Part shown: positions 35,884 through 44,001 of the stretch, piece by piece
Layout: the number at the start of each line of letters is the position of its first letter
Position numbering within the stretch: the stretch's first letter is position 1
Program-made: the position numbers and the translations under genes
Notes under the pieces: generated by a model
Told to the model about the DNA's origin: nothing
What the model saw: the letters and a program-made list of their open reading frames with translations, nothing else
Database searches by the model: none
Origin: DATHZQ01 sp963823505
GTDB lineage: Bacteria; Actinomycetota; Acidimicrobiia; Spongiisociales; UBA5794
DNA length: 64,000 nt
Assembly (NCBI GenBank): GCA_963823505.1
Contig: CAWGLY010000008.1
Span: 124,001-188,000, forward strand
Reading direction: 5' to 3'

Positions 35884-35932
35884 TTCCCGCCGCTCAGTAT
35901 GCACCCATACGATCGCCGCCAAGGAGGGTGTC

Positions 35933-36352
35933 ATGGAAGCGAGACACAGCATGATCCATTTCGACGTCCCTCATGGGTCCGCTGAGGAGCACGCACAGCT
36001 CATGAGGCGGCTTGGGCATCCCGCCACCATGTGCAACGGCCCGGGCGACCACGAATGTCCGATCCTCGAACCAGGCGGTAGCTGCCCCATGATCGACGAG
36101 GCTCACGGGGTGGTTTTCGAGTTCGACCTCGACGACGCACGCCACCGCCACATCCTGACTCGGTATCTCGAGGTCATCGATGACGAGATCCCGGTGCGGG
36201 TGATCACGCCCCCTGAGGTGGCCGCTCGGCACAGCGACTTCCTCAAGGGAGTGGACGTCTGGACGCACGAACCAACGGCAGGCGAGCTGGACGGCTTCGC
36301 CGCGTTGGTCGAGGCCGCCGACGAGAGCAGAAGCGCTGCGGCCGGGGCCTGA
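35933..36352 (+). CDS. Small unrecognised protein with Cys/His cluster
   Basis: A 139-residue soluble protein, unrecognised. Residues 30-56 (PATMCNGPGDHECPILEPGG, then SCPMIDE) hold three Cys and a His in metal-binding-like spacing. The C-terminal part has an acidic helix. AAGGAGGGTGTC precedes the ATG, a strong ribosome-binding site, which supports expression. No function is assigned. Confidence 0.75.
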   Translation: MEARHSMIHFDVPHGSAEEHAQLMRRLGHPATMCNGPGDHECPILEPGGSCPMIDEAHGVVFEFDLDDARHRHILTRYLEVIDDEIPVRVITPPEVAARHSDFLKGVDVWTHEPTAGELDGFAALVEAADESRSAAAGA

Positions 36353-36472
36353 GGACGTGTGGCCGCAGGGGTAGGGTCGCTGGAGATCCGACGGGTCCGC
36401 GTCGGATCGGCGTGAGTGTCGGCCGGGCACCCGACTCCCCGTAGCTGCCTGCCGTCCGATACCGTAGTGCTC

Positions 36473-37918
36473 ATGCGTATTGCAGTTGCCGGTGCCACCG
36501 GCTACATCGGGGGCCGTCTCGTGCCTCGGCTTCTGGACGACGGTCACGACGTCGTGTGTTTGGCGCGTGAGCCGAGGAAGCTGGAAACGCGGCCGTGGCG
36601 AGATGCCGTCGAGGTGCGGCGTGCGGACGTCCTCGACCGTGACGCCACCGCCGCCGCGTTGCAGGGTTGCGATCTCGCCTTCTACCTGGTGCATGCGATG
36701 GGCAGTGCCGCCGAATTCGCCGAGGTCGATCGGCGTAGTGCCGAGAACTTCGCCGCGGCGGCCGACCATGCCGGTGTGCAGCGCATCGTCTACCTGGGCG
36801 GGCTCGGCGGAGAAGATGATGAGCTGTCCTCCCATCTTGCGAGCCGCCACGAGGTCGGTGACGTGCTGCGAGCAGGGCCTGTTCCCGTCACCGAGCTGCG
36901 GGCGGCAGTGATCATCGGCTCCGGGTCGGTGTCGTTCGAGATGCTGCGCTACCTCACCGAAGTGCTTCCCATCATGACGACTCCGTCGTGGGTGAGCACC
37001 CTCTGCCAGCCGATCGCCATCCGCGATGTACTGTCGTATCTGGCTGTAGTGGCCACCGAGGATGGCACCGGGGACCGGATCTACGAGATCGGCGGTCCTG
37101 ACATCTTGTCGTACCGCGACATGATGCGGGTGTACGCCGAGGAGGCCGGGCTGCCGAAGCGGGTGATCATCCCCGTCCCGGTGTTGAGTCCTGGCCTGTC
37201 CTCGCGATGGATAGGACTCGTGACGCCGCTCCCCACCGGCGTTGCGCGCCCACTCGTCGACTCGCTGCGCAACGAGGTGATCGTCCATGACACGTCGGCA
37301 CGACGGTTCCCCATCGAGCCGATCTCGTTTCGGGAGTCCGTGCGGCTGGCGCTCGCCCGCAGCGACGCACTCGCCGTCGAAACCCGCTGGTCCGATGCAA
37401 GCAGCAGCCCTGCCCAGCCCTTCGAATGGGATCCCGACTGGGCGGGCGGCACCCTCCTGGTGGACCGGCAGGAAGTCACGTCGGATGCCGGACGTGCCGA
37501 CCTGTTCTGGGCGTTCGCCCGGATCGGCGGTGACTTCGGCTACTACGTCTACGACTGGGCGTGGCGGCTGCGGGGGCTCCTCGACACTCTGGTCGGCGGA
37601 GTCGGATTGCGGAGGGGCCGCCGTCACCCGGAGAACGTCCGGCTCCACGACACCATCGACTTCTGGCGGGTTGCGGCCATCGAGCAGGACCGGATGCTGC
37701 AGCTCTCTGCAGAGATGAAGCTTCCCGGCGAAGCCTGGCTGGAATGGAGGATCGAGGATGGCGACGACGGTCTGCGCCACCTCCATCAGACCGCCTACTT
37801 CAGACCCCGCGGTCTCTTCGGCAGGCTGTATTGGTACGCCATGTTGCCGTTCCACGTCTTCATCTTCCGCTCGATGGCCGAGTCCATCGCCGCCGCCGCC
37901 GAAACCCGCAACGCGTAG
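36473..37918 (+). CDS. NAD(P)-binding SDR protein with DUF2867 domain
   Basis: The 481-residue protein joins an atypical SDR (Rossmann motif VAGATGYIGGRLV, residues 4-16, and a GGLGGEDDELSSHLASRHEV segment) to a C-terminal DUF2867/START-like region (residues 345-481; DFWRVAAIEQDRMLQLSAEMKLPGEAWLEW). It resembles nucleoside-diphosphate-sugar epimerase-like proteins of unknown substrate that are common in actinobacteria. The ATG at 36473 starts directly before the Rossmann motif. Confidence 0.85.
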   Translation: MRIAVAGATGYIGGRLVPRLLDDGHDVVCLAREPRKLETRPWRDAVEVRRADVLDRDATAAALQGCDLAFYLVHAMGSAAEFAEVDRRSAENFAAAADHAGVQRIVYLGGLGGEDDELSSHLASRHEVGDVLRAGPVPVTELRAAVIIGSGSVSFEMLRYLTEVLPIMTTPSWVSTLCQPIAIRDVLSYLAVVATEDGTGDRIYEIGGPDILSYRDMMRVYAEEAGLPKRVIIPVPVLSPGLSSRWIGLVTPLPTGVARPLVDSLRNEVIVHDTSARRFPIEPISFRESVRLALARSDALAVETRWSDASSSPAQPFEWDPDWAGGTLLVDRQEVTSDAGRADLFWAFARIGGDFGYYVYDWAWRLRGLLDTLVGGVGLRRGRRHPENVRLHDTIDFWRVAAIEQDRMLQLSAEMKLPGEAWLEWRIEDGDDGLRHLHQTAYFRPRGLFGRLYWYAMLPFHVFIFRSMAESIAAAAETRNA

Positions 37919-38069
37919 CCCGGTTGCGCTTGCTTCGGTTTCGCTGAGACGACCTCGTCCCCGGACGCCCGGGCAGGACCGCCTTTGTCGCACTGCGGGA
38001 ACCTGATCGCTGTCGGGGGTCGTCCTAGCCGTGAGGTGGCTCGGGCCACCGCAGACATGGGAGGCACTC

Positions 38070-39722
38070 ATGAGGAAACGACTCTTCCTGTCCATGAAAC
38101 TGGCCATGCCGCTGGCAACGGCACTTGTCGTCTCGGCGTGTGCAGGGGCGGGGAACTCAGGATCCGAGGGCACGATTGCACGAGGCGGCGCCGACGCGGC
38201 ACACAGCCGGACGCTCGAAGAGACTGCCCGCGAGGGCAGGGTCGCGGAGGCGCCACCCACCACGGTGACGGCAAGTCGGCTTGCGTACGGTGAGGCACAC
38301 GATGCAACCGGCTACTCGTCCGGTGGGTCGGCGACCGTCAACGGCGAGCCCTACGACCTGACGTTCTACGACAACTACGGGGTGAATCCGCGCATCGACA
38401 CGGAGGACGACCGCTTCTCGACCTTTGCCGTGGACGTCGACACCGGGGCTTACACGATCGCCCGCCGCTACCTCGACGACGGATACTTGCCCGACAAAGA
38501 CAGCGTCCGCGTCGAGGAGTTCGTCAACTACTTCGATCAGCACTACGCCGCACCCGACAACGGGGCGTTCGCAATCTTCATGGACGGCGGTCCTACGCCG
38601 TACGTCGAGAACGATCGCTATCAGATGCTGCGGATCGGGATCCAGGGCTATCGAGTGCCCGCCGTCGACCGCAAGCCGGCCAACCTGACGTTTGTGGTGG
38701 ACGTGTCCGGGTCGATGGAACGAGAGGATCGGCTCGAGACGGTGAAACGCTCCCTCGAACTGCTCGTCGGCGAGCTGCGCCCCTCCGACCAGGTTGGGCT
38801 CGTGGTCTACGGCTCCACCGGCAGAGTGCTGCTCGAGCCGACCGCGGTCGAAGATGAAGCCACCGTGCTCGATGCCATCTGGCGGTTGCAGGCCGAAGGT
38901 TCGACCAACGCCGAGGAGGGTCTCGAGCTGGCCTACGACATGGCGCGGCAGGCGTTCACCCCCGGTGCGATCAACCGGGTGATCCTCGCCTCGGACGGTG
39001 TGGCCAACGTGGGCGCCACCGGACCGGAGTCGATCCTGCAGCGCATCGAAGCGGAGTCATCCGACATTCAACTGGTGACCGTCGGGTTCGGCATGGGCAA
39101 CTACAACGACGTGCTCATGGAACAGCTCGCCGACAAAGGCGACGGCTTCTACGCCTACGTGGACACGCTCGATGAGGCCGAACGGATCTTCGTCGACGGT
39201 CTCACGGGGACGCTGCAAACGATCGCGGAGGACGCCAAGATCCAGGTCGAGTTCAACCCGGCCGTCGTCGAGCGCTACCGCCTGGTCGGGTTCGAGAACC
39301 GTGCCGTCGCCGACGACCAGTTCCGTGACGACACCGTCGATGCAGGTGAGATCGGGGCAGGGCACAGCGTCACGGCGCTGTACGAGGTGCGGCTGGTGGA
39401 GGACGCCCGCAGCGACGATGCCGCTGCGACCGTGTTCCTGCGCTGGCGAGATCCTGAAGACGATGGGGTCAGGGAGATGAGCCGGGAGATGCGGGTCGGT
39501 GACTTCGCTCTCAGCTTCGACCGCACCAGCCCGACCTTCCAGCTGGCCACCACCGTTGCGGCATTCGCCGAGGTGCTCCGCGAGTCCTACTGGGCCGACG
39601 GTCTCGACGTGGCCACTGTGGCGGATTACGCCGAGCGGATCGCCGAGGGCTCGCTCGGCGCCGACGACGATGTCAGGGAGTTCGCCCGGCTGGTCGAGAG
39701 GGCCGCTCAGCTCACCGACTGA
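38070..39722 (+). CDS. vWFA-domain lipoprotein, YfbK-like
   Basis: The 550-residue protein has a signal peptide with lipobox VSAC (about residue 24), a YfbK N-terminal domain (FSTFAVDVDTGAYTIARRYLDDGYLPDKDSVRVEEFVNYFD), a vWFA domain with MIDAS FVVDVSGSM near residue 210, and a C-terminal DUF3520-like region. Surface adhesion or metal-dependent interaction is likely; no enzymatic role is known. GGGAGG precedes the ATG. Its stop overlaps the convergent acetyltransferase gene by 11 bp. Confidence 0.88.
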   Translation: MRKRLFLSMKLAMPLATALVVSACAGAGNSGSEGTIARGGADAAHSRTLEETAREGRVAEAPPTTVTASRLAYGEAHDATGYSSGGSATVNGEPYDLTFYDNYGVNPRIDTEDDRFSTFAVDVDTGAYTIARRYLDDGYLPDKDSVRVEEFVNYFDQHYAAPDNGAFAIFMDGGPTPYVENDRYQMLRIGIQGYRVPAVDRKPANLTFVVDVSGSMEREDRLETVKRSLELLVGELRPSDQVGLVVYGSTGRVLLEPTAVEDEATVLDAIWRLQAEGSTNAEEGLELAYDMARQAFTPGAINRVILASDGVANVGATGPESILQRIEAESSDIQLVTVGFGMGNYNDVLMEQLADKGDGFYAYVDTLDEAERIFVDGLTGTLQTIAEDAKIQVEFNPAVVERYRLVGFENRAVADDQFRDDTVDAGEIGAGHSVTALYEVRLVEDARSDDAAATVFLRWRDPEDDGVREMSREMRVGDFALSFDRTSPTFQLATTVAAFAEVLRESYWADGLDVATVADYAERIAEGSLGADDDVREFARLVERAAQLTD

Positions 39723-40701
39723 GGTGTGACCCCGGCGGGTCAACCTCCTTCATGAGGTCGACTGTGCGGTCGGTCTCGGCGAACCCGAGGCGGGTGTAGA
39801 GGCCGAACGCGCCGCTGAGGTTGCCGGTGTCGACGTCGAGGGCGGCGTGGTCCAGCCCCGCGGCGAGAAACCGGCGCATCGACTCCGTGATCAAGGCAGA
39901 CGCCAAGCCTTTGCGGCGCCACGCTCGTCGTGTGGCCAGCGTCTCGATCCACCCTTCCTTGCGGCCGCGCGTCTCCCAGTCGTGCGGGAACACGCCCGTC
40001 ACCGAGAACGCGACAACCTGATCGTCCGCAACGGCAACGACGGAGAGATCGGGACGGAATCCCGGGCCCTCAAAGCGGTGTTGCCAGTCTTCCCACGTCG
40101 GCGGAATCGATCCCCAATGGTCGGCGAAGGCTTCGCAGTGGGTTTCCCATGCGCCGCGTACCCACTGTGGCTCCCAACTCTCGATGGTCACCTGGTCCGG
40201 TACGGGGACGCTGGCGATCGGGACGTCCAGTGGTCGGGTCATGTCGACGAAGTAGCGGGCGATCTCGAATCCCAGTGACTCCAGTCGGGCGATGCGTGCC
40301 GTATTGCGAGCATCGGAGTTGACGCGGATCACCCGCGGCATGTCGTCTTCGGCCGCGGCGAAGATCTCGCGACATCGCTTCTCGCCCCAGCGGACGGCAT
40401 CCAGCTCGAGCGACTCGTAGCCCGGTCGGGAGACCACGTCGAAGTACCCGCGATGTTTGAACCCCTCAGCGGCATGGTGGAAGACGAAGATGGCTGCGCC
40501 CAGCGTGCCGTCCGGTTTGGCCGCGACGCGAACGTTCTCATCGAGACGCATCGTCGGCGACGTCATCTCGTGCTCGATCTCGTCGAGAGATTCCCGCCAC
40601 GTCAACCCGCCGGCTACCGCCCACGCTTCGTAGACTGCGTGGATTGCGGCCGCCTCGTGCAGCCGCGGGGCTCTCCACTCGATGTTGGATGATCCGTGCA
40701 T
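39712..40701 (-). CDS. GNAT-family N-acetyltransferase with two GNAT domains
   Basis: The 329-residue protein has two GNAT-like halves. The second carries the acetyl-CoA-binding RRAWRRKGLASALITESM motif at about residues 265-282 and a C-terminal GLYTRLGFAETDR. The first half is degenerate, as in mycothiol-synthase-like tandem GNATs, but does not show enough to call it MshD. The start at 40701 begins MHGSSNIEWRAP; a longer frame upstream runs through the next gene's antisense. Confidence 0.82.
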   Translation of the reverse strand: MHGSSNIEWRAPRLHEAAAIHAVYEAWAVAGGLTWRESLDEIEHEMTSPTMRLDENVRVAAKPDGTLGAAIFVFHHAAEGFKHRGYFDVVSRPGYESLELDAVRWGEKRCREIFAAAEDDMPRVIRVNSDARNTARIARLESLGFEIARYFVDMTRPLDVPIASVPVPDQVTIESWEPQWVRGAWETHCEAFADHWGSIPPTWEDWQHRFEGPGFRPDLSVVAVADDQVVAFSVTGVFPHDWETRGRKEGWIETLATRRAWRRKGLASALITESMRRFLAAGLDHAALDVDTGNLSGAFGLYTRLGFAETDRTVDLMKEVDPPGSHLSR

Positions 40702-40715
40702 GGTCACTTCCCTGC

Positions 40716-41468
40716 TCAGCGGCGTCTGCGTTGCCCGGCGATGCCCAAGACTCTGCGCATCGCGTCCGGGAGGCGCGCCGAAGCCATGCGTACCGCCTCG
40801 CGGCTCATCTGGCTGTTGTGGTCCTGCACGAAGCTGTATACCGCATCGGGGACGGCGTCGCTGAGCTCTCGTAGCACCCAGCCGACGCCGGTCTGGGCGA
40901 AACGCTCTCGATCGGTGACGTTCCTGGCGCAGACACCCAAGACGAGATCGGCGAGACCCGGGAACACCGCGTCGCCGCGACCGGCCAGCGGCACGAACGC
41001 GACGGCCGCGGCACGTCGTCGCCACAGACCGCGCGCCTCGCTCCACCGGGCGATGAGCTCAGCAGTGGCGCGTCCGTCCTTCTCGATCAGCGGCCCCAGG
41101 ACACGGACGCACAGCCAGTCGGTCGTGTTCCAATCCGCAACGTGCCCCGCGTCGAAGACTGATGCGATCTGCGGCAGATCCCGGCTCGCTTTGAGTTGAT
41201 CAGCGGGTAGGAGCAGCTCCTGCATGATGAGAATCCCCGCCAGCTTGTCCTCGGCGACGGGCCCTGCCAGCAGGGTCAGCGAAGCGGCCCGCAGCTCCGC
41301 GGCGTCGAGATCGTGGTCGGCATGCCAAACGTGGACCAGCCTGCGGATCTGAGCCATGGGCACCCCGTAGAACTCGATGGCACCCTTGAGGTAGCGCTCC
41401 CACCATTCCTTCTTGGCGGGATTCCCCTCGGCCGCAAGACGGGCCTGCAGATCGCCGACGTTGTCCAT
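40716..41468 (-). CDS. DNA alkylation repair enzyme, AlkD-like HEAT protein
   Basis: About 250 residues of helical HEAT-like repeats with DLQARLAAEGNPAKKEWWERYLKGAIEFYGVPM at the start and WWRxR-type WSEARGLWRRRAAAVAFVPL later, as in AlkD/AlkC-type DNA glycosylases that remove N3- and N7-alkyl purines. The start at 41468 (MDNVGDL) is chosen from the family N-terminus; an upstream extension to 41561 would overlap the MerB-like gene. It is divergent from that gene. Confidence 0.82.
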   Translation of the reverse strand: MDNVGDLQARLAAEGNPAKKEWWERYLKGAIEFYGVPMAQIRRLVHVWHADHDLDAAELRAASLTLLAGPVAEDKLAGILIMQELLLPADQLKASRDLPQIASVFDAGHVADWNTTDWLCVRVLGPLIEKDGRATAELIARWSEARGLWRRRAAAVAFVPLAGRGDAVFPGLADLVLGVCARNVTDRERFAQTGVGWVLRELSDAVPDAVYSFVQDHNSQMSREAVRMASARLPDAMRRVLGIAGQRRRR

Positions 41469-41516
41469 GAGGTAGCCGATCGTATTCAATTCTGCGATCG
41501 TGCGGACGTGGCATCG

Positions 41517-42185
41517 ATGACTCGTAGCCAGGCTGCGGTCCGTCTCTTCATCTTCCAGCACTTCGTCGAGGTCGGTAGAGCGCCTTCGCCGGCTGAATTG
41601 GCGCTGGAGTTCGAAGTCGCACCGTTGGTTATGGCGGCGACGTTACGAGCTCTGGCCGACGAGCACGATGCAATCGTGCTGCTCCCCGACAGCCCATATG
41701 TGTGGATGGCGGAACCGTTTTCCGCGGTGCCGACTTCCTATGTGGCCACTGCGGCGGATGGGCGGACCTGGTTCGGAAACTGCGTATGGGATGCACTCGG
41801 GATTCTGGCCGTGGTTCGGGTTGACGGTGTCGTCGACACGATGTGTCCGGTCACGGCCGAGCCGCTGCAACTTCGAGTCGAACGGGGGTGCTTGCGACCC
41901 ACGACATCCGCTGTCCACTTTGCGGTGCGGGCGAGCGAGTGGTGGCGCAGCATTGGGTTCACTTGAGCGACGATCGAGCTCCTCCGGTCGGAGGACACCG
42001 CTCAACAATGGAGTTCGGCGTCGGGTCACCCGATGGGTCGCACCATGCCGCCACATCAGCTGTGGGACCTCGCCGTTCGCTGGTACGACGACAGGCTCGA
42101 CCTCGTGTGGGCCCGCAAGCCGCTCGATGACCGCCAACAGATCCTCACCGACGTCGGACTCACGGACGGCTTTTGGGAGCTGTAG
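41517..42185 (+). CDS. MerB-like organomercurial lyase, probable selenoprotein (in-frame TGA at 41964)
   Basis: The frame runs from ATG 41517 to TGA 41964-41966 and continues in the same frame to TAG 42183-42185, total 222 residues. Before the TGA are MerB features: EPFSAVPTSYVATAADGRTWFGNCVWDALGI, with C89 and D92 at the place of MerB Cys96 and Asp99, and HFAVRASEWWRSIGFT. The TGA is residue 150, the place of catalytic Cys159; the spacing from C89 is 61, versus 63 in MerB. The continuation ATIELLRSEDTAQQW to LTDGFWEL is the normal MerB C-terminus. A SECIS-like hairpin follows. The likely product is a lyase cleaving C-Hg bonds with Cys, Asp and Sec. No merA, merR or other mer gene is nearby, so an alternative substrate is possible. 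A GTG at 41508 is another possible start. Confidence 0.87.
41980..41995 (+). promoter_or_regulatory. Putative bacterial SECIS hairpin in the MerB-like gene
   Basis: TCCTCC at 41980-41985 pairs perfectly with GGAGGA at 41990-41995 around a GGTC tetraloop. The loop begins 19 nt after the TGA and starts with GG; a GGUC stretch also occurs in the E. coli fdhF SECIS loop as I recall it. Position and loop fit the bacterial SECIS pattern well. Confidence 0.7.
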
Positions 42186-42209
42186 CCGGCCGGCAACCGC
42201 TGCTCAGCC

Positions 42210-43004
42210 TCAGCTGGGGCTGAACCAGAGCTGCAGCTCCACGATGCCGTTGTCCTCGACGCTGAGGATGATCGGGGCCGAAGGCACAGAGACGTCGTAG
42301 TCCGCAAAGACGATGCTGGTGTTGCCCACGACCACGATCAGCCCGTCGACGAGCTGGGCTTCGAGCTCGAACTCCACAGGGTTCGTCACGCCCGCAATGG
42401 TGAGCTCGCCGACGGCCGTGGTCGTGATGGTCTCGCCCTCGGCGGGGAGTTCCCCGAGCTCGATCGGCGCCGAGAGTGCAAAAGCGCCGGTCGGGAAATC
42501 GCCCGTTTTGAGCGCACTTCTGGCGCGGCTGTCGCGCCGCGAGTCGTTGGTGATGATCGCGTTCATGTTTGCCTCGACGGAGACATCGGTGATGGTCGTG
42601 CCCTGGATCTCGAGCGTCCCCGTCACGTCGGGAGTGCGTCCTACCGCCTCGGTCTCACCGATGGTCGACAGTTCCTCTTTGATGCGGAAACCGACAAAGG
42701 AGGCGGTGGCCTCCTCAAAGCTGAATTCTCCGATCGAGGTGTCGACCGTCCAAGTGCCGTCAAGGCCCTCCTGTGCACCAGCCGTGGTCGTGGTGCTCGC
42801 ACTACCGGCAGCAGACGTTGTCGTCTGCTGAGTCGAGATCGCCCCGAGCGCCCCTTCGATCGACGCTTCCTCGGGCGCATCGCCGCTCAGCCACCACAAC
42901 ACGCCCCCCACCACGACGGCGGCGACGACAACGAGGCCTCCGATGAGGATCCAGCGGCCGCGGCCGCCACCGGACGGCGACGTCTTCTCTGTGGGGGTGC
43001 TCAT
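42210..43004 (-). CDS. YceI-family protein with N-terminal membrane anchor
   Basis: The 264-residue protein has a transmembrane helix at residues 18-40 (WILIGGLVVVAAVVVGGVLWWL), a Thr/Ser/Ala-rich linker, and a YceI lipocalin-like barrel from about residue 80 (GTWTVDTSIGEFSFEEATASFVGFRIKEEL; TDVSVEANMNAIITNDSRRD). YceI proteins bind isoprenoid quinones or lipids. The anchor means the barrel faces outside. Downstream it converges on the MerB-like gene, 24 bp away; upstream it is divergent from the NfnA-like gene. Confidence 0.88.
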   Translation of the reverse strand: MSTPTEKTSPSGGGRGRWILIGGLVVVAAVVVGGVLWWLSGDAPEEASIEGALGAISTQQTTTSAAGSASTTTTAGAQEGLDGTWTVDTSIGEFSFEEATASFVGFRIKEELSTIGETEAVGRTPDVTGTLEIQGTTITDVSVEANMNAIITNDSRRDSRARSALKTGDFPTGAFALSAPIELGELPAEGETITTTAVGELTIAGVTNPVEFELEAQLVDGLIVVVGNTSIVFADYDVSVPSAPIILSVEDNGIVELQLWFSPS

Positions 43005-43152
43005 GGTTCTCCTGGGGCTGATTCGGCGGAACGCTACCGGAGATTCGGTGCCAAGCGGACAGCGGCCTCAGGGGCGACGGACCTCGGGGCGGTATCGAGC
43101 GGGGCTTTTGGACCTGGGCGCGTCCACAGCGCCAAGGAAAAATAGGAGCACG

Positions 43153-44001
43153 ATGAATCGCATCCTGGATGCTGAGTTCTTGGCGCCCTCCATCAAGCAG
43201 TTCTGGATCGAGGCTCCACGCATTGCGCGGAAGCGGCAGGCAGGCCAATTTGTCATCGTTCGAGTCACTGAGCGTGGGGAACGCATCCCACTCACCATCG
43301 CCGACGCCGATCCCGCAGCAGGCTCCATCTCGATCATCGTGCAGGCAGTCGGCAAGACAACGATGGCCCTGAACTCGCTCGAGCAGGGGGACCAGATCGC
43401 CGATCTTGCCGGACCGCTCGGTGCGCCTTCCGACATCGAGGAGTTCGGCACCGTGGTCGTCATCGGCGGCGGGGTCGGCACGGCCATCGCCTACCCGACT
43501 GCCGTGGCTCTGGCGGATGCAGGAAACCACGTGATTGCGATCGTCGGCGGCCGGACGAGAGACCTCGTCATCCTCGAGGCGGAGCTGCGGCAGAGCTGTC
43601 ACGAGGTACTGCCCGTCACCGATGACGGGTCGCGTGGTGAGCGCGGCCTGGTCACGGACGTGCTGCGACGTCTCGTGGACGGCGGCCGTCGTATCGACCG
43701 GGTGATCGCCATCGGCCCGATACCGATGATGCAAGCCGTCGCCGAGCTGACCCGGCCCCACGACATCCCCACGATCGTGAGCCTCAACCCGATCATGATC
43801 GACGGCACGGGGATGTGTGGAGGATGCCGGGTTGCGGTGGGCGGCGCCACCAAGTTCGCCTGCGTCGACGGCCCCGAGTTCGACGCCCACCAGGTGGATT
43901 TTGCGCTGCTGGCCAGGCGCAATCGCGCATACCTCGATTTCGAAGCCGCACGCAGAGAAGAAGCGGTGTGCCTTGTCGCACCCGGCAACGAGCGCGGCTG
44001 A
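43153..44001 (+). CDS. nfnA: NfnA-like ferredoxin-NADP reductase subunit
   Basis: The 282-residue flavoprotein has the ferredoxin reductase-like FAD domain (GQFVIVRVTERGERIPLTIAD), an NAD-binding motif VVIGGGVGTAIAYP, and a C-terminal [2Fe-2S] site GTGMCGGCRVAVGG...FACVDGPEFD. This is the small subunit of the NADH-dependent reduced ferredoxin:NADP+ oxidoreductase, or of sulfide dehydrogenase/SudB. AGGAGC precedes the ATG. The next gene begins on the last base of its stop (TGATG), so the two are co-translated. Confidence 0.88.
   Translation: MNRILDAEFLAPSIKQFWIEAPRIARKRQAGQFVIVRVTERGERIPLTIADADPAAGSISIIVQAVGKTTMALNSLEQGDQIADLAGPLGAPSDIEEFGTVVVIGGGVGTAIAYPTAVALADAGNHVIAIVGGRTRDLVILEAELRQSCHEVLPVTDDGSRGERGLVTDVLRRLVDGGRRIDRVIAIGPIPMMQAVAELTRPHDIPTIVSLNPIMIDGTGMCGGCRVAVGGATKFACVDGPEFDAHQVDFALLARRNRAYLDFEAARREEAVCLVAPGNERG

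Noticed and set aside
35894..38263. Long minus-strand frame of nearly 790 codons
   Set aside because: Antisense shadow of the SDR/DUF2867 gene and its neighbours; composition is not protein-like.
41517..41966. MerB-like gene as an ordinary nonsense pseudogene
   Set aside because: The TGA coincides with the catalytic Cys column and the remaining frame shows no other damage; a hairpin lies at SECIS distance.
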